Origin: Paludibaculum fermentans
GTDB taxonomy: Bacteria > Acidobacteriota > Terriglobia > Bryobacterales > Bryobacteraceae
Reading direction: 5' to 3'
NCBI RefSeq assembly: GCF_015277775.1
Contig: NZ_CP063849.1
Location: 620,001 to 684,000, forward strand
DNA: 64,000 bases
The translations under genes and the position numbers were made by a program. Each line of letters starts with the position of its first letter. The stretch's first letter is position 1. Under the pieces are notes generated by a model. It was given only the letters and a program-made list of their open reading frames with translations. It ran no database searches and was not told the origin of the DNA. This document shows, one piece after another, positions 8,157 through 17,475 of the stretch.

Positions 8157-8951
8157 ATGATCCGTGCACTATTCAGCGCTGCCAGCGGCATGACCGCGCA
8201 ACAGCTCAATGTGGACAACATCGCCCACAATCTGGCGAACGCGAATACAGCCGGTTACAAGACGCGGCGCGCACAGTTCCAGGACCTTCTCTACCAGAGC
8301 ATGATCCAGCCGGGCGCTTCGGCCGGACAGCAGACGTCGATTCCTACTGGACTTCAGCTGGGCCTCGGTACGCGCGCGTCTTCCAATGAGATCCTGTTCA
8401 CGCAAGGCAACTTTGCGGCGACCGAGAATCCCATGGATGTCGTCATCCAGGGCCGCGGCTTCTTCCAGGTGCGCACGACGAACGGCGAACTGGCGTATAC
8501 GCGAGCCGGCTCGTTCCATACGGATCGCGACGGCAACATGGTGACCTCGGACGGCGATCCGCTGGAACCGCAGATCACGATCCCTTCCGACGCGCAGTCC
8601 ATTACCATCGCTCCGGACGGCACCGTGAGCTACAAGCAGCCGAATCAAACCGCTTCCCAGATCGCCGGGCAACTACAGTTAGCGTTGTTCGCCAATCCGG
8701 CCGGCCTGGATGGCCTCGGCAAGAACCTATATAAGCCGACCGACGCCTCGGGCGACCCGCAGGTGGGTCAACCGGGCGGGCAGGAAGGCATCGGCGCGCT
8801 GTTGCAGGGCTACACCGAGCAATCGAACGTCAGCGTGGTGGAAGAGTTCATCAACCTGATCGTGAGCCAGCGCGCGTACGAAGCCAATTCCAAGGTGGTG
8901 AAAGCCGCCGACGAGATGTACCAACAGGTCAACAATCTCTCAACCAGATGA
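8157..8951 (+). CDS. flgG: Distal rod protein FlgG
   Basis: FlgG forms the distal rod. The 264-residue length is typical. The N-terminal motif is NVDNIAHNLANANTAGYKTR, with the FlgG-specific QPGASAGQQTSIPTGLQLGL region after it, and the C-terminus is VSQRAYEANSKVVKAADEMY. An AGAGGAGAAGAAG ribosome-binding site precedes the ATG, and the stop codon overlaps the flgA start (ATGA). Confidence 0.97.
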   Translation: MIRALFSAASGMTAQQLNVDNIAHNLANANTAGYKTRRAQFQDLLYQSMIQPGASAGQQTSIPTGLQLGLGTRASSNEILFTQGNFAATENPMDVVIQGRGFFQVRTTNGELAYTRAGSFHTDRDGNMVTSDGDPLEPQITIPSDAQSITIAPDGTVSYKQPNQTASQIAGQLQLALFANPAGLDGLGKNLYKPTDASGDPQVGQPGGQEGIGALLQGYTEQSNVSVVEEFINLIVSQRAYEANSKVVKAADEMYQQVNNLSTR

Positions 8952-9865
8952 TCACCGCGCTCCTTCTTAGTGTGGTGTTGGGTGCTCCGGAGAGCTGCGC
9001 CATTGTCGACGGCAGCCGCATCGAGATGCGGCATCTCCGGAGCTTCCTCCAGACGGGTGTGGAAATCCCCAACGAGAGCGTGTTCGGAGCCGCACCGCAG
9101 CCTGGGGTTCGCAGAACGGTCAGTGCCGGGGAGTTGGTGCGTTGGGCGAAGGCGCATGGGGCGGAGAATCCGGTCGCGCGCGACGCCTGCTTTGAGTGGG
9201 CCACTCGCCAAGTGACTGAAAACGAAGCAACGGAAGCCATGCAGGCGAGCCTGGAGCTGGGTACTGAACTGAAGATTTTAGAGTTGAGCCGTTTTAATGT
9301 ACCGGCTGGTAAAGTATATTTTCCACGCGCCAGTCTTCGTGAACCAAGCTTAATTTTGCAGGGTCAACCTATTATATGGTTTGGGTACGTACAGTACTCA
9401 CAGAACCAAAGAGCGAAGATTTGGGCCAAAGTAATTCTAAGTGTTTCTTCATCTAAAGTGACGACACTGTCTGATGTAAAGGCCGGCGAGACCATCAAAT
9501 CAGAACAAATTAGTCAGGATAAGATTAAGGGATTTCCATATTTGCGCCAGCGGGACCTGACGACGGCGGACTTCGTGGGGAAGACGGCTCGCCGCAGCCT
9601 GCGGTCGGGCACCGTCCTGACGGATTCCGACGTGGTTGTCGACCCCGATGTGAAGAAGGGCGATGTAGTGGAAGTGGAAGCGCGCATCGGCCAGGGCGTC
9701 CTGCGGACACAGGCCGTGGCGGAGGCCTCGGGCCGGATTGGCGAGCGCATCCTGCTGCGCAACGCAGAGAGCGGAAAAGTGATGCGGGCCACGCTGGTGA
9801 GCGGGAACAAAGCCGTGGTGATTCCGGGGTTGATGCCGGTGGGCACGAAAGGACCAAATCGATGA
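8948..9865 (+). CDS. flgA: P-ring assembly chaperone FlgA
   Basis: FlgA is a periplasmic chaperone for P-ring formation. The 305 residues begin with a short signal peptide (MITALLLSVVLGAPESC). The C-terminal SAF/FlgA domain spans about residues 165-300 and includes TARRSLRSGTVLTDSDVV and VKKGDVVEVEARIGQG. The ATG overlaps the flgG stop and the gene overlaps flgH by 4 nt. Bases about 9270-9540 are conspicuously AT-rich compared with both flanks, although the reading frame is intact. Confidence 0.92.
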   Translation: MITALLLSVVLGAPESCAIVDGSRIEMRHLRSFLQTGVEIPNESVFGAAPQPGVRRTVSAGELVRWAKAHGAENPVARDACFEWATRQVTENEATEAMQASLELGTELKILELSRFNVPAGKVYFPRASLREPSLILQGQPIIWFGYVQYSQNQRAKIWAKVILSVSSSKVTTLSDVKAGETIKSEQISQDKIKGFPYLRQRDLTTADFVGKTARRSLRSGTVLTDSDVVVDPDVKKGDVVEVEARIGQGVLRTQAVAEASGRIGERILLRNAESGKVMRATLVSGNKAVVIPGLMPVGTKGPNR

Positions 9866-10554
9866 GAACCGCAGTAGCCTGGGGCTTGGCGCTGGTGTTG
9901 TTCGCGGCGGGCGCGCCGGCCAAAGACAAGAAGAAGCCGAGCGTCGCCGTCGTGCCCGAGATTGACCGCTATCGCGAGGAAGTTCAGCGTTCTCAACGGT
10001 CTATGGAGGCCCAGCCCGGTTCATTGTGGACGCCGACGGCGCGTCTGCTGGACGCTGGCGCCGACCTGCGTGCGTCTCACACCGGCGACATCCTGACCAT
10101 TGTCGTGCAGGAAGACGCCTCGGCCGTGGCGAAAGGAACTACGAAGACTTCGCGCAGCTCCGCGATCAAAGCGGGCGTGCCTTCGGTGGCCGGAATCAGC
10201 ACTCCAGCCTTGACCGGTTTGGCGCAGGCGAGCATGGATCACAGCCTGAACGGCGACGGCGCGACCAGCCGGGAAAACTCACTGCGCGCCACCCTGACGG
10301 CGCGCGTCAGCGAGGTGCTGCCGAACGGCAACATGATCGTGGAGGGCTCGAAGTCGATCACCGTCAACTCGGAGACACAGGTGGTGACCCTGCGTGGCGT
10401 GGCGCGGCCGTTTGATATAAGCACCAGTAATATGATTGAGTCCAGCCGCCTGGGCCTATTAGAAATAAAAGTTAATGGAAAAGGCGTGGTGAACGATGTC
10501 ATTCGCCGCCCCAACTTCATTTACCGGCTCTTGTTGGGCATCCTTCCTTTTTAG
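9862..10554 (+). CDS. flgH: Flagellar L-ring protein FlgH
   Basis: FlgH forms the outer-membrane L-ring, so the cell has an outer membrane. The 230 residues include the family block GSLWTPTARLLDAGADLRAS, the strand HTGDILTIVVQEDASAVAKG and a C-terminal VRP-type segment ending IYRLLLGILPF. The signal peptide (RTAVAWGLALVLFAAGAPA) has no obvious lipobox cysteine, whereas FlgH is usually a lipoprotein. A short AT-rich patch lies at about 10415-10490. Confidence 0.94.
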   Translation: MRTAVAWGLALVLFAAGAPAKDKKKPSVAVVPEIDRYREEVQRSQRSMEAQPGSLWTPTARLLDAGADLRASHTGDILTIVVQEDASAVAKGTTKTSRSSAIKAGVPSVAGISTPALTGLAQASMDHSLNGDGATSRENSLRATLTARVSEVLPNGNMIVEGSKSITVNSETQVVTLRGVARPFDISTSNMIESSRLGLLEIKVNGKGVVNDVIRRPNFIYRLLLGILPF

Positions 10555-10699
10555 CCGAAGGATAGCTCAAACTTTCCCAAAAATCTTTTTCGGACCTACA
10601 GACCTAGGCTATCCCGTCGATATACCACTTGTACGCCCGAATAGTCCGTGGTCTGGACTGGGCTGTACATGTAGTCGACGGATGCCGTTTGGAGGATGA

Positions 10700-11800
10700 A
10701 TGAGCAGAAGGCTGCTGAGCCTTGGATTCTGCCTATTCGCGGTTCTTGCCCAATCTCTGCTGGCAGGCACGCGGATCAAGGACTTCGCGTCCATCGAAGG
10801 CGTACGCGACAACCAACTGATCGGGTATGGCGTCGTTGTTGGCTTGAATCAGACCGGTGACCGCCGCCAGACGGTCTTCTCCACGCAAACCCTCACCAAC
10901 ATGCTGCAGAAGATGGGCGTTCAGATCTCGCCCACTTCGATCCGCGTCAACAACACGGCTTCCGTCATGGTGACGGCCACGCTGCCGCCGTTCGCGCAGC
11001 CAGGCACCAAAGTGGACCTGACGGTCGCCGCGATCGGCGATGCCTCAAACCTGCAGGGCGGTCTGCTGCTGATCACCAATCTTAGGAGCGCGGACGGGCA
11101 GCCGTACGCGATGGGCCAGGGTGCGGTGGTGACCGGTGGTTTTGTGGCGGGTGGCGGCGGTACGAAACAGACCACGAATCACCCCACGGTAGGACGCGTT
11201 CCCAATGGGGGGACGGTCGAAAAGGCTCCGCCTTCCGTGTCGCCCAAGACCGAGATCAAGCTTCAACTGCACCGCAGCGACTTCAGCAGCGCGAATCGCG
11301 TCACGGAAGCCATCAACAAGAAGTTTGGCGGCGAGGATGTGGCGGTTTCGGAGAATTCTGGACTGGTGCGGGTGAAGATCCCGGCCGCGTTCATCTCCAA
11401 TCCCGTCAGCTTCATCGCCCAGCTCGAGACCATTCAGGTGGAAACCGATGCCGTCTCGAAGGTCGTGATCAACGAGCGCACGGGCACCATCATCATGGGC
11501 AAACAGGTGAAGGTGAGCCCGGTGGCCATCATGCACGGCAATCTCTCGATTCAGATCGAGACGACGATGGAGGTGAGCCAGCCGGCTCCCTTCTCACAAG
11601 GCCAGACGCAGGTAGTGCCCCAGACGGGCGTGGGTGTGAAGGAAGAAAAGGCGCGCAACCTGATGCTGAAGGACGGCGCGACCGTAGAGGAGTTGGTGAA
11701 GGGATTGTCCGCCATCGGATCGACGGCGCGTGACATCATCGCCATCTTACAGAGCCTGCAGGCGGCTGGCGCCCTGGAAGCGGAGATTGAGGTCATTTAA
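10700..11800 (+). CDS. flgI: Flagellar P-ring protein FlgI
   Basis: FlgI assembles the periplasmic P-ring. The 366-residue length is standard. A signal peptide is followed by the hallmark TRIKDFASIEGVRDNQLIGY and GVVVGLNQTGDRRQTVFSTQ, and the C-terminus is typical (LVKGLSAIGSTARDIIAILQ). A strong GGAGG lies 5 nt before the ATG. The 145-nt gap after flgH contains no clear sigma-54 or sigma-28 promoter, so read-through from flgF or an unrecognised promoter is likely. Confidence 0.97.
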   Translation: MSRRLLSLGFCLFAVLAQSLLAGTRIKDFASIEGVRDNQLIGYGVVVGLNQTGDRRQTVFSTQTLTNMLQKMGVQISPTSIRVNNTASVMVTATLPPFAQPGTKVDLTVAAIGDASNLQGGLLLITNLRSADGQPYAMGQGAVVTGGFVAGGGGTKQTTNHPTVGRVPNGGTVEKAPPSVSPKTEIKLQLHRSDFSSANRVTEAINKKFGGEDVAVSENSGLVRVKIPAAFISNPVSFIAQLETIQVETDAVSKVVINERTGTIIMGKQVKVSPVAIMHGNLSIQIETTMEVSQPAPFSQGQTQVVPQTGVGVKEEKARNLMLKDGATVEELVKGLSAIGSTARDIIAILQSLQAAGALEAEIEVI

Positions 11801-11801
11801 T

Positions 11802-12179
11802 ATGAATGTCACTTCACCCAGCCTCGACACCAGCGCTCTCTCTTCCGCGGCCTCAACGTTTGATGGAGCACGCAAGGCCGACGACCCCAAGAAGATTCGT
11901 GACTCCGCCCAGCAGTTCGAGTCCCTGCTGATTGGCCAGATTTTGAAAGAAGTATCCGCCGCCGCTCAATCCTCGGGACTGGGCGAGGAGGACGCGGCGT
12001 CCGGTTCGATGATGGAGATGGCACAGGAGCATCTCGCCCAGGCAATTGCTACCCGGGGCGGGTTTGGCCTGACTGCCATGGTGATGCGCGGCCTGGAGGC
12101 AAAACCCTCCACTGCTACAAAGTCCACGAACGGAGGGCCGGAGCAGCTTCCGGTTGCAGCATCATATGATCGCCCGTGA
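11802..12179 (+). CDS. flgJ: Rod-binding protein FlgJ, N-terminal domain only
   Basis: The 125-residue product contains the FlgJ rod-binding domain (IRDSAQQFESLLIGQILKEV, then MMEMAQEHLAQAIATRGGFG). The C-terminal muramidase domain of enterobacterial FlgJ is absent, as in many bacteria that use a separate lytic enzyme. The ATG lies 1 nt after the flgI stop. Its 3' end overlaps the 3' end of the convergent fliS by 65 nt. Confidence 0.9.
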   Translation: MNVTSPSLDTSALSSAASTFDGARKADDPKKIRDSAQQFESLLIGQILKEVSAAAQSSGLGEEDAASGSMMEMAQEHLAQAIATRGGFGLTAMVMRGLEAKPSTATKSTNGGPEQLPVAASYDRP

Positions 12180-12579
12180 CGCTTTCGTAATCGTGGGCGC
12201 TGACAGCGGGGCGGGTGGCTTCTCTCCAACCGTCCAGCATGTTCAACAGGATGCGCTCTACTTCGATCAGTCCTGCTTCCGTGCCGAAGCGATGGGCTTC
12301 GGTGAGTTTCAGGCTGGAGTATTCGTAGAGCCGCTGCAAATTGATTGCGATCTCGCCGCCCTTTTTGGTGTCGAGCGAGTGGTTCAGTTCGTTGATGATC
12401 GCTTGAACTCTGGAGATCGCCTGCCCGCGTTCCACGACTTCGCCGGCGCGAAGGTGGAATTGCGCGGAGGCCATATGTTCCAGCGCCTTCTCGTACAGGA
12501 TCTCGATGAGGCCAGCTGGAGTCGCGGAGAGCACTCTGCTCTCGATGTATTCGCTATCGGTTCCGACGAAGTTTCTCAC
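12115..12579 (-). CDS. fliS: Flagellin export chaperone FliS
   Basis: FliS binds flagellin and keeps it soluble until export. The N-terminal FliS core is visible (YIESRVLSATPAGLIEILYE) together with the helical body (RGQAISRVQAIINELNHSLD, LQRLYEYSSLKLTEAHRFG). I propose the GTG at 12579, giving 154 residues. A sigma-28 promoter ends only 10 nt upstream, so the transcript probably begins within a few bases of this GTG and no Shine-Dalgarno fits. Convergent with flgJ. Confidence 0.88.
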   Translation of the reverse strand: MRNFVGTDSEYIESRVLSATPAGLIEILYEKALEHMASAQFHLRAGEVVERGQAISRVQAIINELNHSLDTKKGGEIAINLQRLYEYSSLKLTEAHRFGTEAGLIEVERILLNMLDGWREATRPAVSAHDYESVTGDHMMLQPEAAPALRSWTL

Positions 12580-12589
12580 TGCGTATGCT

Positions 12590-12616
12590 TTGTCGACGAT
12601 CCCGGCCTCCGTTTGA
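12590..12616 (-). promoter_or_regulatory. Predicted sigma-28 promoter of fliS
   Basis: On the minus strand TCAA, exactly 15 bases, then GTCGACAA. This matches the T(A/C)AA-N15-NNCGACA(A/G) pattern seen before the flagellins, flgM and flbD. It places fliS in the late, FliA-dependent class. Confidence 0.65.
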
Positions 12617-12674
12617 GGGCTTTTGTTCCCTCGGCGCCGGAGATTACTCGAAATATCACAGGAGCACAGGCTCA

Positions 12675-14009
12675 ATGACTGGGAAGATGTACTGCGTGAT
12701 CGACGAGCTCGCTCACGCCACCGATGACATGTTGCGCATGGTACAGCCTGGAGACACAATCCAGCGGTTCCAGCGGCTGGAAGATGCCGTCAACACGGCA
12801 GTGCGGGAAGACGGCTCGCAATTCCTGATCCACTGGCCGTACCTCGACTGGACAGAGACCCGCCTGCGGGGCCAGTTGCTGAACCTTGCGCGCTCGATCA
12901 ATATCTCCATTTACGATCCTCACGAACTGATTGCGGAACACGAGCAGTGGCAGGCGGCCAATATTCACGTGTTTGGCCGTGGCGGCCAGACTCAAACCCC
13001 GGCTCGGGCTGCCGGCGATCCCTGGGCGGGCTGGCGGCGCTGGCTGATCGGCGAGAGCGACACGATGCGGAAGATCGTGGAAATGATCCGCATTGTGGCC
13101 GACCGGCGGACCACGGTCCTCTTATTGGGCGAGACGGGCACGGGCAAAGAAGCGGCGGCGCGGGCGATTCACGAAGCCAGCGGGCGGCGCGACCAGGAAC
13201 TGGTTCCGGTGAATTGCGCGGCCATTCCGGAATCCTTAATAGAAGCCGAGCTGTTTGGCCACGCCAAGGGCGCCTACACGGGTGCGATCGGCGCGCGGGC
13301 CGGCTATTTTGAACGCGCCCACCGCGGCACGCTGCTGCTGGACGAAATCGGCGAGATGCCGCTGGCGCTGCAGGGTAAACTGCTGCGCGTGCTGCAGGAG
13401 CGCGAGATCCAGCGGGTTGGTGGTGGGGAAACAGTACCGGTGGATTGCCGCATCATCGCGGCCTCGAACGTCGACCTGGCGGAAGAGGCGCGCTTGAAGC
13501 GATTCCGTTCCGACCTGTTTTACCGGCTGAGCGTCGTCGTACTCCGGCTGCCTGCCCTGCGCGAACGGCGCGAGGATATTCCGGTGCTGGTGGATCACTT
13601 CATTGAACGGATCTGCAAGGCCGAGAATCTGGCGCGCTGCCGGGTGACCCCGGATGCGTTGCGGCGGCTGGCCGATTGCGACTGGCCGGGCAATGTGCGG
13701 CAACTGGAACACGCGGTGGAATCGGCCGTGGTGATGTCGGACGGCAGAACCGTTCTGACCGCCTACGACTTCCCCATTGATGTGCCCTTGAATCATGTGG
13801 CTCCGGCGCCTCCGGCCAGCGGCAGCTTCCCGGTTCTGCCCGAAACGGGCCTGGACATGGAAGAGACGGTCCGCCGGTTGGAGATGCACCTGCTGTCCGA
13901 GGCCCTGGGACGGGCCAATGGGAACAAAGCCCGCGCGGCCGACCTGCTGGGGCTGAAACGGACCACCTTGTTATATAAGGCTCGCAGCCTCGGCTTCGCG
14001 ATCGCCTAG
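12675..14009 (+). CDS. Sigma-54-dependent flagellar regulator (FleQ/FlrC type)
   Basis: This is an enhancer-binding AAA+ activator, very likely the flagellar master or mid-level regulator. The Walker A GETGTGKE lies near residue 155, the sigma-54 contact loop GAYTGA near 200, the Walker B LLLDEIGEMP near 220, and a Fis-type helix-turn-helix at the end (NGNKARAADLLGLKRTTLLY). The first ~125 residues are not a recognisable receiver domain and lack an obvious phospho-acceptor pattern. The ATG at 12675 follows AGGAG. The gene is divergent from fliS and upstream of flhA. Confidence 0.9.
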   Translation: MTGKMYCVIDELAHATDDMLRMVQPGDTIQRFQRLEDAVNTAVREDGSQFLIHWPYLDWTETRLRGQLLNLARSINISIYDPHELIAEHEQWQAANIHVFGRGGQTQTPARAAGDPWAGWRRWLIGESDTMRKIVEMIRIVADRRTTVLLLGETGTGKEAAARAIHEASGRRDQELVPVNCAAIPESLIEAELFGHAKGAYTGAIGARAGYFERAHRGTLLLDEIGEMPLALQGKLLRVLQEREIQRVGGGETVPVDCRIIAASNVDLAEEARLKRFRSDLFYRLSVVVLRLPALRERREDIPVLVDHFIERICKAENLARCRVTPDALRRLADCDWPGNVRQLEHAVESAVVMSDGRTVLTAYDFPIDVPLNHVAPAPPASGSFPVLPETGLDMEETVRRLEMHLLSEALGRANGNKARAADLLGLKRTTLLYKARSLGFAIA

Positions 14010-14023
14010 ACCAGAAACAACTC

Positions 14024-16135
14024 ATGGCTAACGACTCCACCAGCACGCCAGCCGTGGCGCCCACCCGGGCTATGCTCCGCCATGCGGAGTGGACCGACAT
14101 GGCAGTACCCGTCGCGGTGCTTTGCATTGTCGTCGCGCTGGTGACTCCGCTGCCCTCGGTGGTGCTCGACTTCCTGCTGGTGCTGGACATCATGACCTCA
14201 GTGATCGTGCTGATGGTCGCGATGTACATCCGCAAGGCGGTGGAGTTTAGTATCTTTCCCAGCGCACTGCTGTTGTTGACCCTCTCCCGGCTGGCGTTGA
14301 ACATCTCGGCTTCGCGGCTGATCCTGTTGAACGGCAATTCGGGCGCGTCGGCGGCCGGCCATGTGATTGAAGCGTTTGGGACTTTCGTCGTCGGCGGCAA
14401 CTACGTGATCGGCACGGTGATCTTCCTGGTGCTGATCGCCATTCAATATGTCGTGATCAACCACGGTGCGGTGCGCATCTCGGAGGTCACGGCTCGTTTC
14501 ACGTTGGACGCCTTGCCGGGCAAGCAGATGTCGATCGACGCGGACATGAATGCCGGGTTGATCACAGAGCAGGAAGCCCGCACGCGCCGCAAGCAACTGG
14601 CGGCGGAAGCGGAGTTCTACGGGGCCATGGACGGCGCGTCACGGTTTACGCAACGCGACGCGGTGGCCAGCATCCTCATTACCGGTATCAATATCATTGC
14701 CGGGTTCCTGATCGGCGTGTTGCAGCATGGCATGGACCTGAAGCACGCGCTGGAAACCTACACCATCCTGACTATTGGCGAAGGCCTGGTCTCGGTGATT
14801 CCGGCGCTGATGATCTCAATTTCGGGCGGTTTGATCGTCACCCGTTCCAGTTCGGAGCAACGGCTGGGCGCCGAGGTGAGCCAGCAGATGTTCTCGAACG
14901 CGCAGCCGCTGCTGTTGTCGAGCGGAGTCCTGGCGGTGCTGGGCATGTTCCCCGGCTTGCCGGCCCTGCCCTTTTTCGCGGCGAGCGCGGGCATCGGGTA
15001 TGCCGGATGGCGGATCCGTCAAAAAGCTGACGCTTCGGCGGCGTTGGTGGCTCCGGTGAAGAAGGAATCGGCGCAAGTGAATGTGGAGTCGCTGCTTAAG
15101 GTGGAACCGCTGGCGCTGGATGTCGGGCTGGGGTTGGTGCAACTGGTGGAGGGCGGGAGTGAATCGCCGCTGTTGCTAAGGATCACGGCGCTGCGCCGGC
15201 AACTGGCCGGACAGAGCGGCTACCTGCTGCCGCCGTTGAAGGTGAGCGACAACCTGTCACTGCGTTCGCGCGAGTACAGGGTGATGCTGCGCGGAGCGGA
15301 AATCGCGCGTTATGAGTTACTTGCCGGGCATTCGCTGGCCATTCCGGGCGTCAATGCGCAGCCGCTGAGAGAGGGTAAGGCGACCCGCGATCCGGCGTTT
15401 GGACAGACGGCCTTCTGGATCGCCGCGGGCCTGTCCGACCAGGCGCGGGCGGCCGGCTACACCGTGGTGGATGCGGTCAGCATCATCGGTGCGCACCTGG
15501 CGGAACTGATCCGGAAGTACGCGTGTGAACTCTTCAGCCGGCAGGATGCGAAGAACTATTGCGACCGTGTGGCGCAGGAGCATCCCAAGGTGGTCGAGGA
15601 TTTGGTCCCCAAACTGCTATCACTCTCAGTGATTCAGAAGGTTCTGCAGAATCTGTTGCGCGAGAGGGTCCCTGTCCGCGACTCGGTTCTCATCCTGGAA
15701 GCCATGAGCGAAGCGGCGGTGACGACGAAGAACCCGATCCTGTTGACCGAGTTCGTGCGGCAGGCCATCCGCCGGGTCCTGGTGGAACCTTACTTGAATT
15801 CCGACAGGGCGTTGGAGGTCTTCCTGCTGGCGCCTGAGACGGAGCATCTGATCGAAAAGGCCATCGAACACCACGAGACCACCAGCAGCCTGGCCTTGGC
15901 GCCGACGCGCATCAGGGAAGTGGTGGAAGAGGTCCGGCGGCGGGTAGGCTCAGGCGACAACAGCGCCGTGCTGTTGACCTCGACGAGCGTACGGTATTTT
16001 GTCCGGCAGATTCTAGAGCAGTACATGCCGGGGGTCGCGGTGCTATCGCACGGCGAGATTCCGGCGGAGGTGAGAATCCATGTCAGCGGTCATCCCGGGG
16101 CGACTGCCCAGCTGGAAGCAAAGGCAGGAGCGTGA
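14024..16135 (+). CDS. flhA: Flagellar export gate protein FlhA
   Basis: FlhA is the large export-gate subunit: about eight membrane helices in the first ~330 residues, then a cytoplasmic substrate-docking domain. The 703-residue length is typical. Hallmarks include LLTLSRLALNISASRLILL, PGKQMSIDADMNAGLI and RDAVASILITGINIIAGFLI. It lies 14 nt after the sigma-54 activator and 4 nt before flhF. Confidence 0.97.
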   Translation: MANDSTSTPAVAPTRAMLRHAEWTDMAVPVAVLCIVVALVTPLPSVVLDFLLVLDIMTSVIVLMVAMYIRKAVEFSIFPSALLLLTLSRLALNISASRLILLNGNSGASAAGHVIEAFGTFVVGGNYVIGTVIFLVLIAIQYVVINHGAVRISEVTARFTLDALPGKQMSIDADMNAGLITEQEARTRRKQLAAEAEFYGAMDGASRFTQRDAVASILITGINIIAGFLIGVLQHGMDLKHALETYTILTIGEGLVSVIPALMISISGGLIVTRSSSEQRLGAEVSQQMFSNAQPLLLSSGVLAVLGMFPGLPALPFFAASAGIGYAGWRIRQKADASAALVAPVKKESAQVNVESLLKVEPLALDVGLGLVQLVEGGSESPLLLRITALRRQLAGQSGYLLPPLKVSDNLSLRSREYRVMLRGAEIARYELLAGHSLAIPGVNAQPLREGKATRDPAFGQTAFWIAAGLSDQARAAGYTVVDAVSIIGAHLAELIRKYACELFSRQDAKNYCDRVAQEHPKVVEDLVPKLLSLSVIQKVLQNLLRERVPVRDSVLILEAMSEAAVTTKNPILLTEFVRQAIRRVLVEPYLNSDRALEVFLLAPETEHLIEKAIEHHETTSSLALAPTRIREVVEEVRRRVGSGDNSAVLLTSTSVRYFVRQILEQYMPGVAVLSHGEIPAEVRIHVSGHPGATAQLEAKAGA

Positions 16136-16139
16136 AGCG

Positions 16140-17459
16140 ATGAAGTCGAAGTCGTTTTTTGCGGACAGGGTCCATGATGCGATGCTCGCGGCGCGGGCGG
16201 AACTCGGATCCGATGCTGTGCTTCTCAGCAGCCATCGTACGCCCGCGGAAGTCCGGCACCTCGGTGAATTCGAAGTCGTTTGCGGTTATACGGAAAAGCC
16301 GGCGGCGCTGGAATTGAGCGCCCCGCCGGCGGCCCGGCGCACCATTCCGACGGTCACGGTACAGGATGTGCCTGTCGTGCAGGAGCGGCTGGCACCGGTT
16401 GCGCCGCGGCAGGCCCGCCCGATGGCGACGCCGCTGGCGCGGAACGGGCGCATGGCCCTGGCCGGCCGTGCCGCCAAGGTGGAGTGGCGGCGCATCCGGC
16501 GCAGCCTCACCGAACAGGGCTTTCCCGGCGCTGTGGCGACCGATATCACCCGCGCGGTGTACCGCCGGCTGACAGGCGAAGAGGCCCCGGATGTCGAATT
16601 CGAACTGTTGATCGATCCTGAGACGGCGCGAGCCCAGGCGCAGATGCACAGCGAACTGGCTTCGATTCTGCCCCTGCTGGACCTTGAGTCGGTGGCGGTG
16701 CTGCGGAACCGGGCCGAAGCGGCGGAAGACGCGATGGCCGAGCTGGAAGAGCAGAACGTGATGGATGCGCCCGATGCGGCGGCGGCCGACGAGGCCCTGG
16801 CGCAGGAGCTGGCCCATCGCCTGCCGATGCTGCGTACGGGCGGCCAGAGCGTGGTTCCGGCCGGGCACGTGGTCGCGTTGATCGGACCGGCTGGCGCTGG
16901 TAAGTCATTGACAGCGGCCAAGATCGCGATGACCGCGATCGCTGAGCGGGAACGGCCGGTACGCATCGTCAGCGTCAGCGGCCGGGCGGCCGGCGCCAGT
17001 GCGCGGCTGGCGGCGCTGGCGGCCATCCTCGAGGTGCCTTTCCAGAGCATCGAATCGCCTGAGGAGCTGGGTCCGTCGCTGACGGAACAGATGGAAGGCG
17101 AGCTGGTGATCGTGGACACCCCGGGCTTCTCGCGGCGCGAGGAAGAGACGACGCGGCGCTGGGCGCGGGAGCTCTCGTGCTCAGAGATCGCCCACATCAG
17201 CCTGGTCCTATCGGCGACGACCAAACCTGCCGATCTATTTGCCACGGCACGGCAATTCAGTCTGTTTCATCCCGACAGTTTGACGTTCACGCATGGGGAC
17301 TGTACGTCGGAGGCCGGGTCATGCCTGGCGCTCGCGATCTCGGCCCGCATGCCGGTGGCGTACTGGAGCGAAGGACAGGAGATTCCCGAAGATCTCGGCG
17401 TGCCCCAAGCGGACGAATTTGTCCGGAAAACTATGCCAGCCCTGTCGGCGGCGGTGTAG
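16140..17459 (+). CDS. flhF: Flagellar SRP-type GTPase FlhF
   Basis: FlhF is an SRP-family GTPase that sets flagellar number and position. The N-terminal B domain starts MKSKSFFADRVHDAMLAARA; the NG domain carries the P-loop LIGPAGAGKSLTAAKIAM (near residue 245) and the DTPGFSRREEE G3 region. AGGAG precedes the ATG at 16140 by about nine bases. A start upstream inside flhA is open but unlikely. The flhA-flhF-fliA order is classical. Confidence 0.92.
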   Translation: MKSKSFFADRVHDAMLAARAELGSDAVLLSSHRTPAEVRHLGEFEVVCGYTEKPAALELSAPPAARRTIPTVTVQDVPVVQERLAPVAPRQARPMATPLARNGRMALAGRAAKVEWRRIRRSLTEQGFPGAVATDITRAVYRRLTGEEAPDVEFELLIDPETARAQAQMHSELASILPLLDLESVAVLRNRAEAAEDAMAELEEQNVMDAPDAAAADEALAQELAHRLPMLRTGGQSVVPAGHVVALIGPAGAGKSLTAAKIAMTAIAERERPVRIVSVSGRAAGASARLAALAAILEVPFQSIESPEELGPSLTEQMEGELVIVDTPGFSRREEETTRRWARELSCSEIAHISLVLSATTKPADLFATARQFSLFHPDSLTFTHGDCTSEAGSCLALAISARMPVAYWSEGQEIPEDLGVPQADEFVRKTMPALSAAV

Positions 17460-17475
17460 GTGAGTGGAGGCGAAG

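Noticed and set aside
10555-10699. Possible sigma-54 site before flgI (GG-N10-GC in CGTGGTCTGGACTGGGCTG)
   Set aside because: The spacing fits but neither box resembles TGGCAC or TTGC; it is not better than chance.
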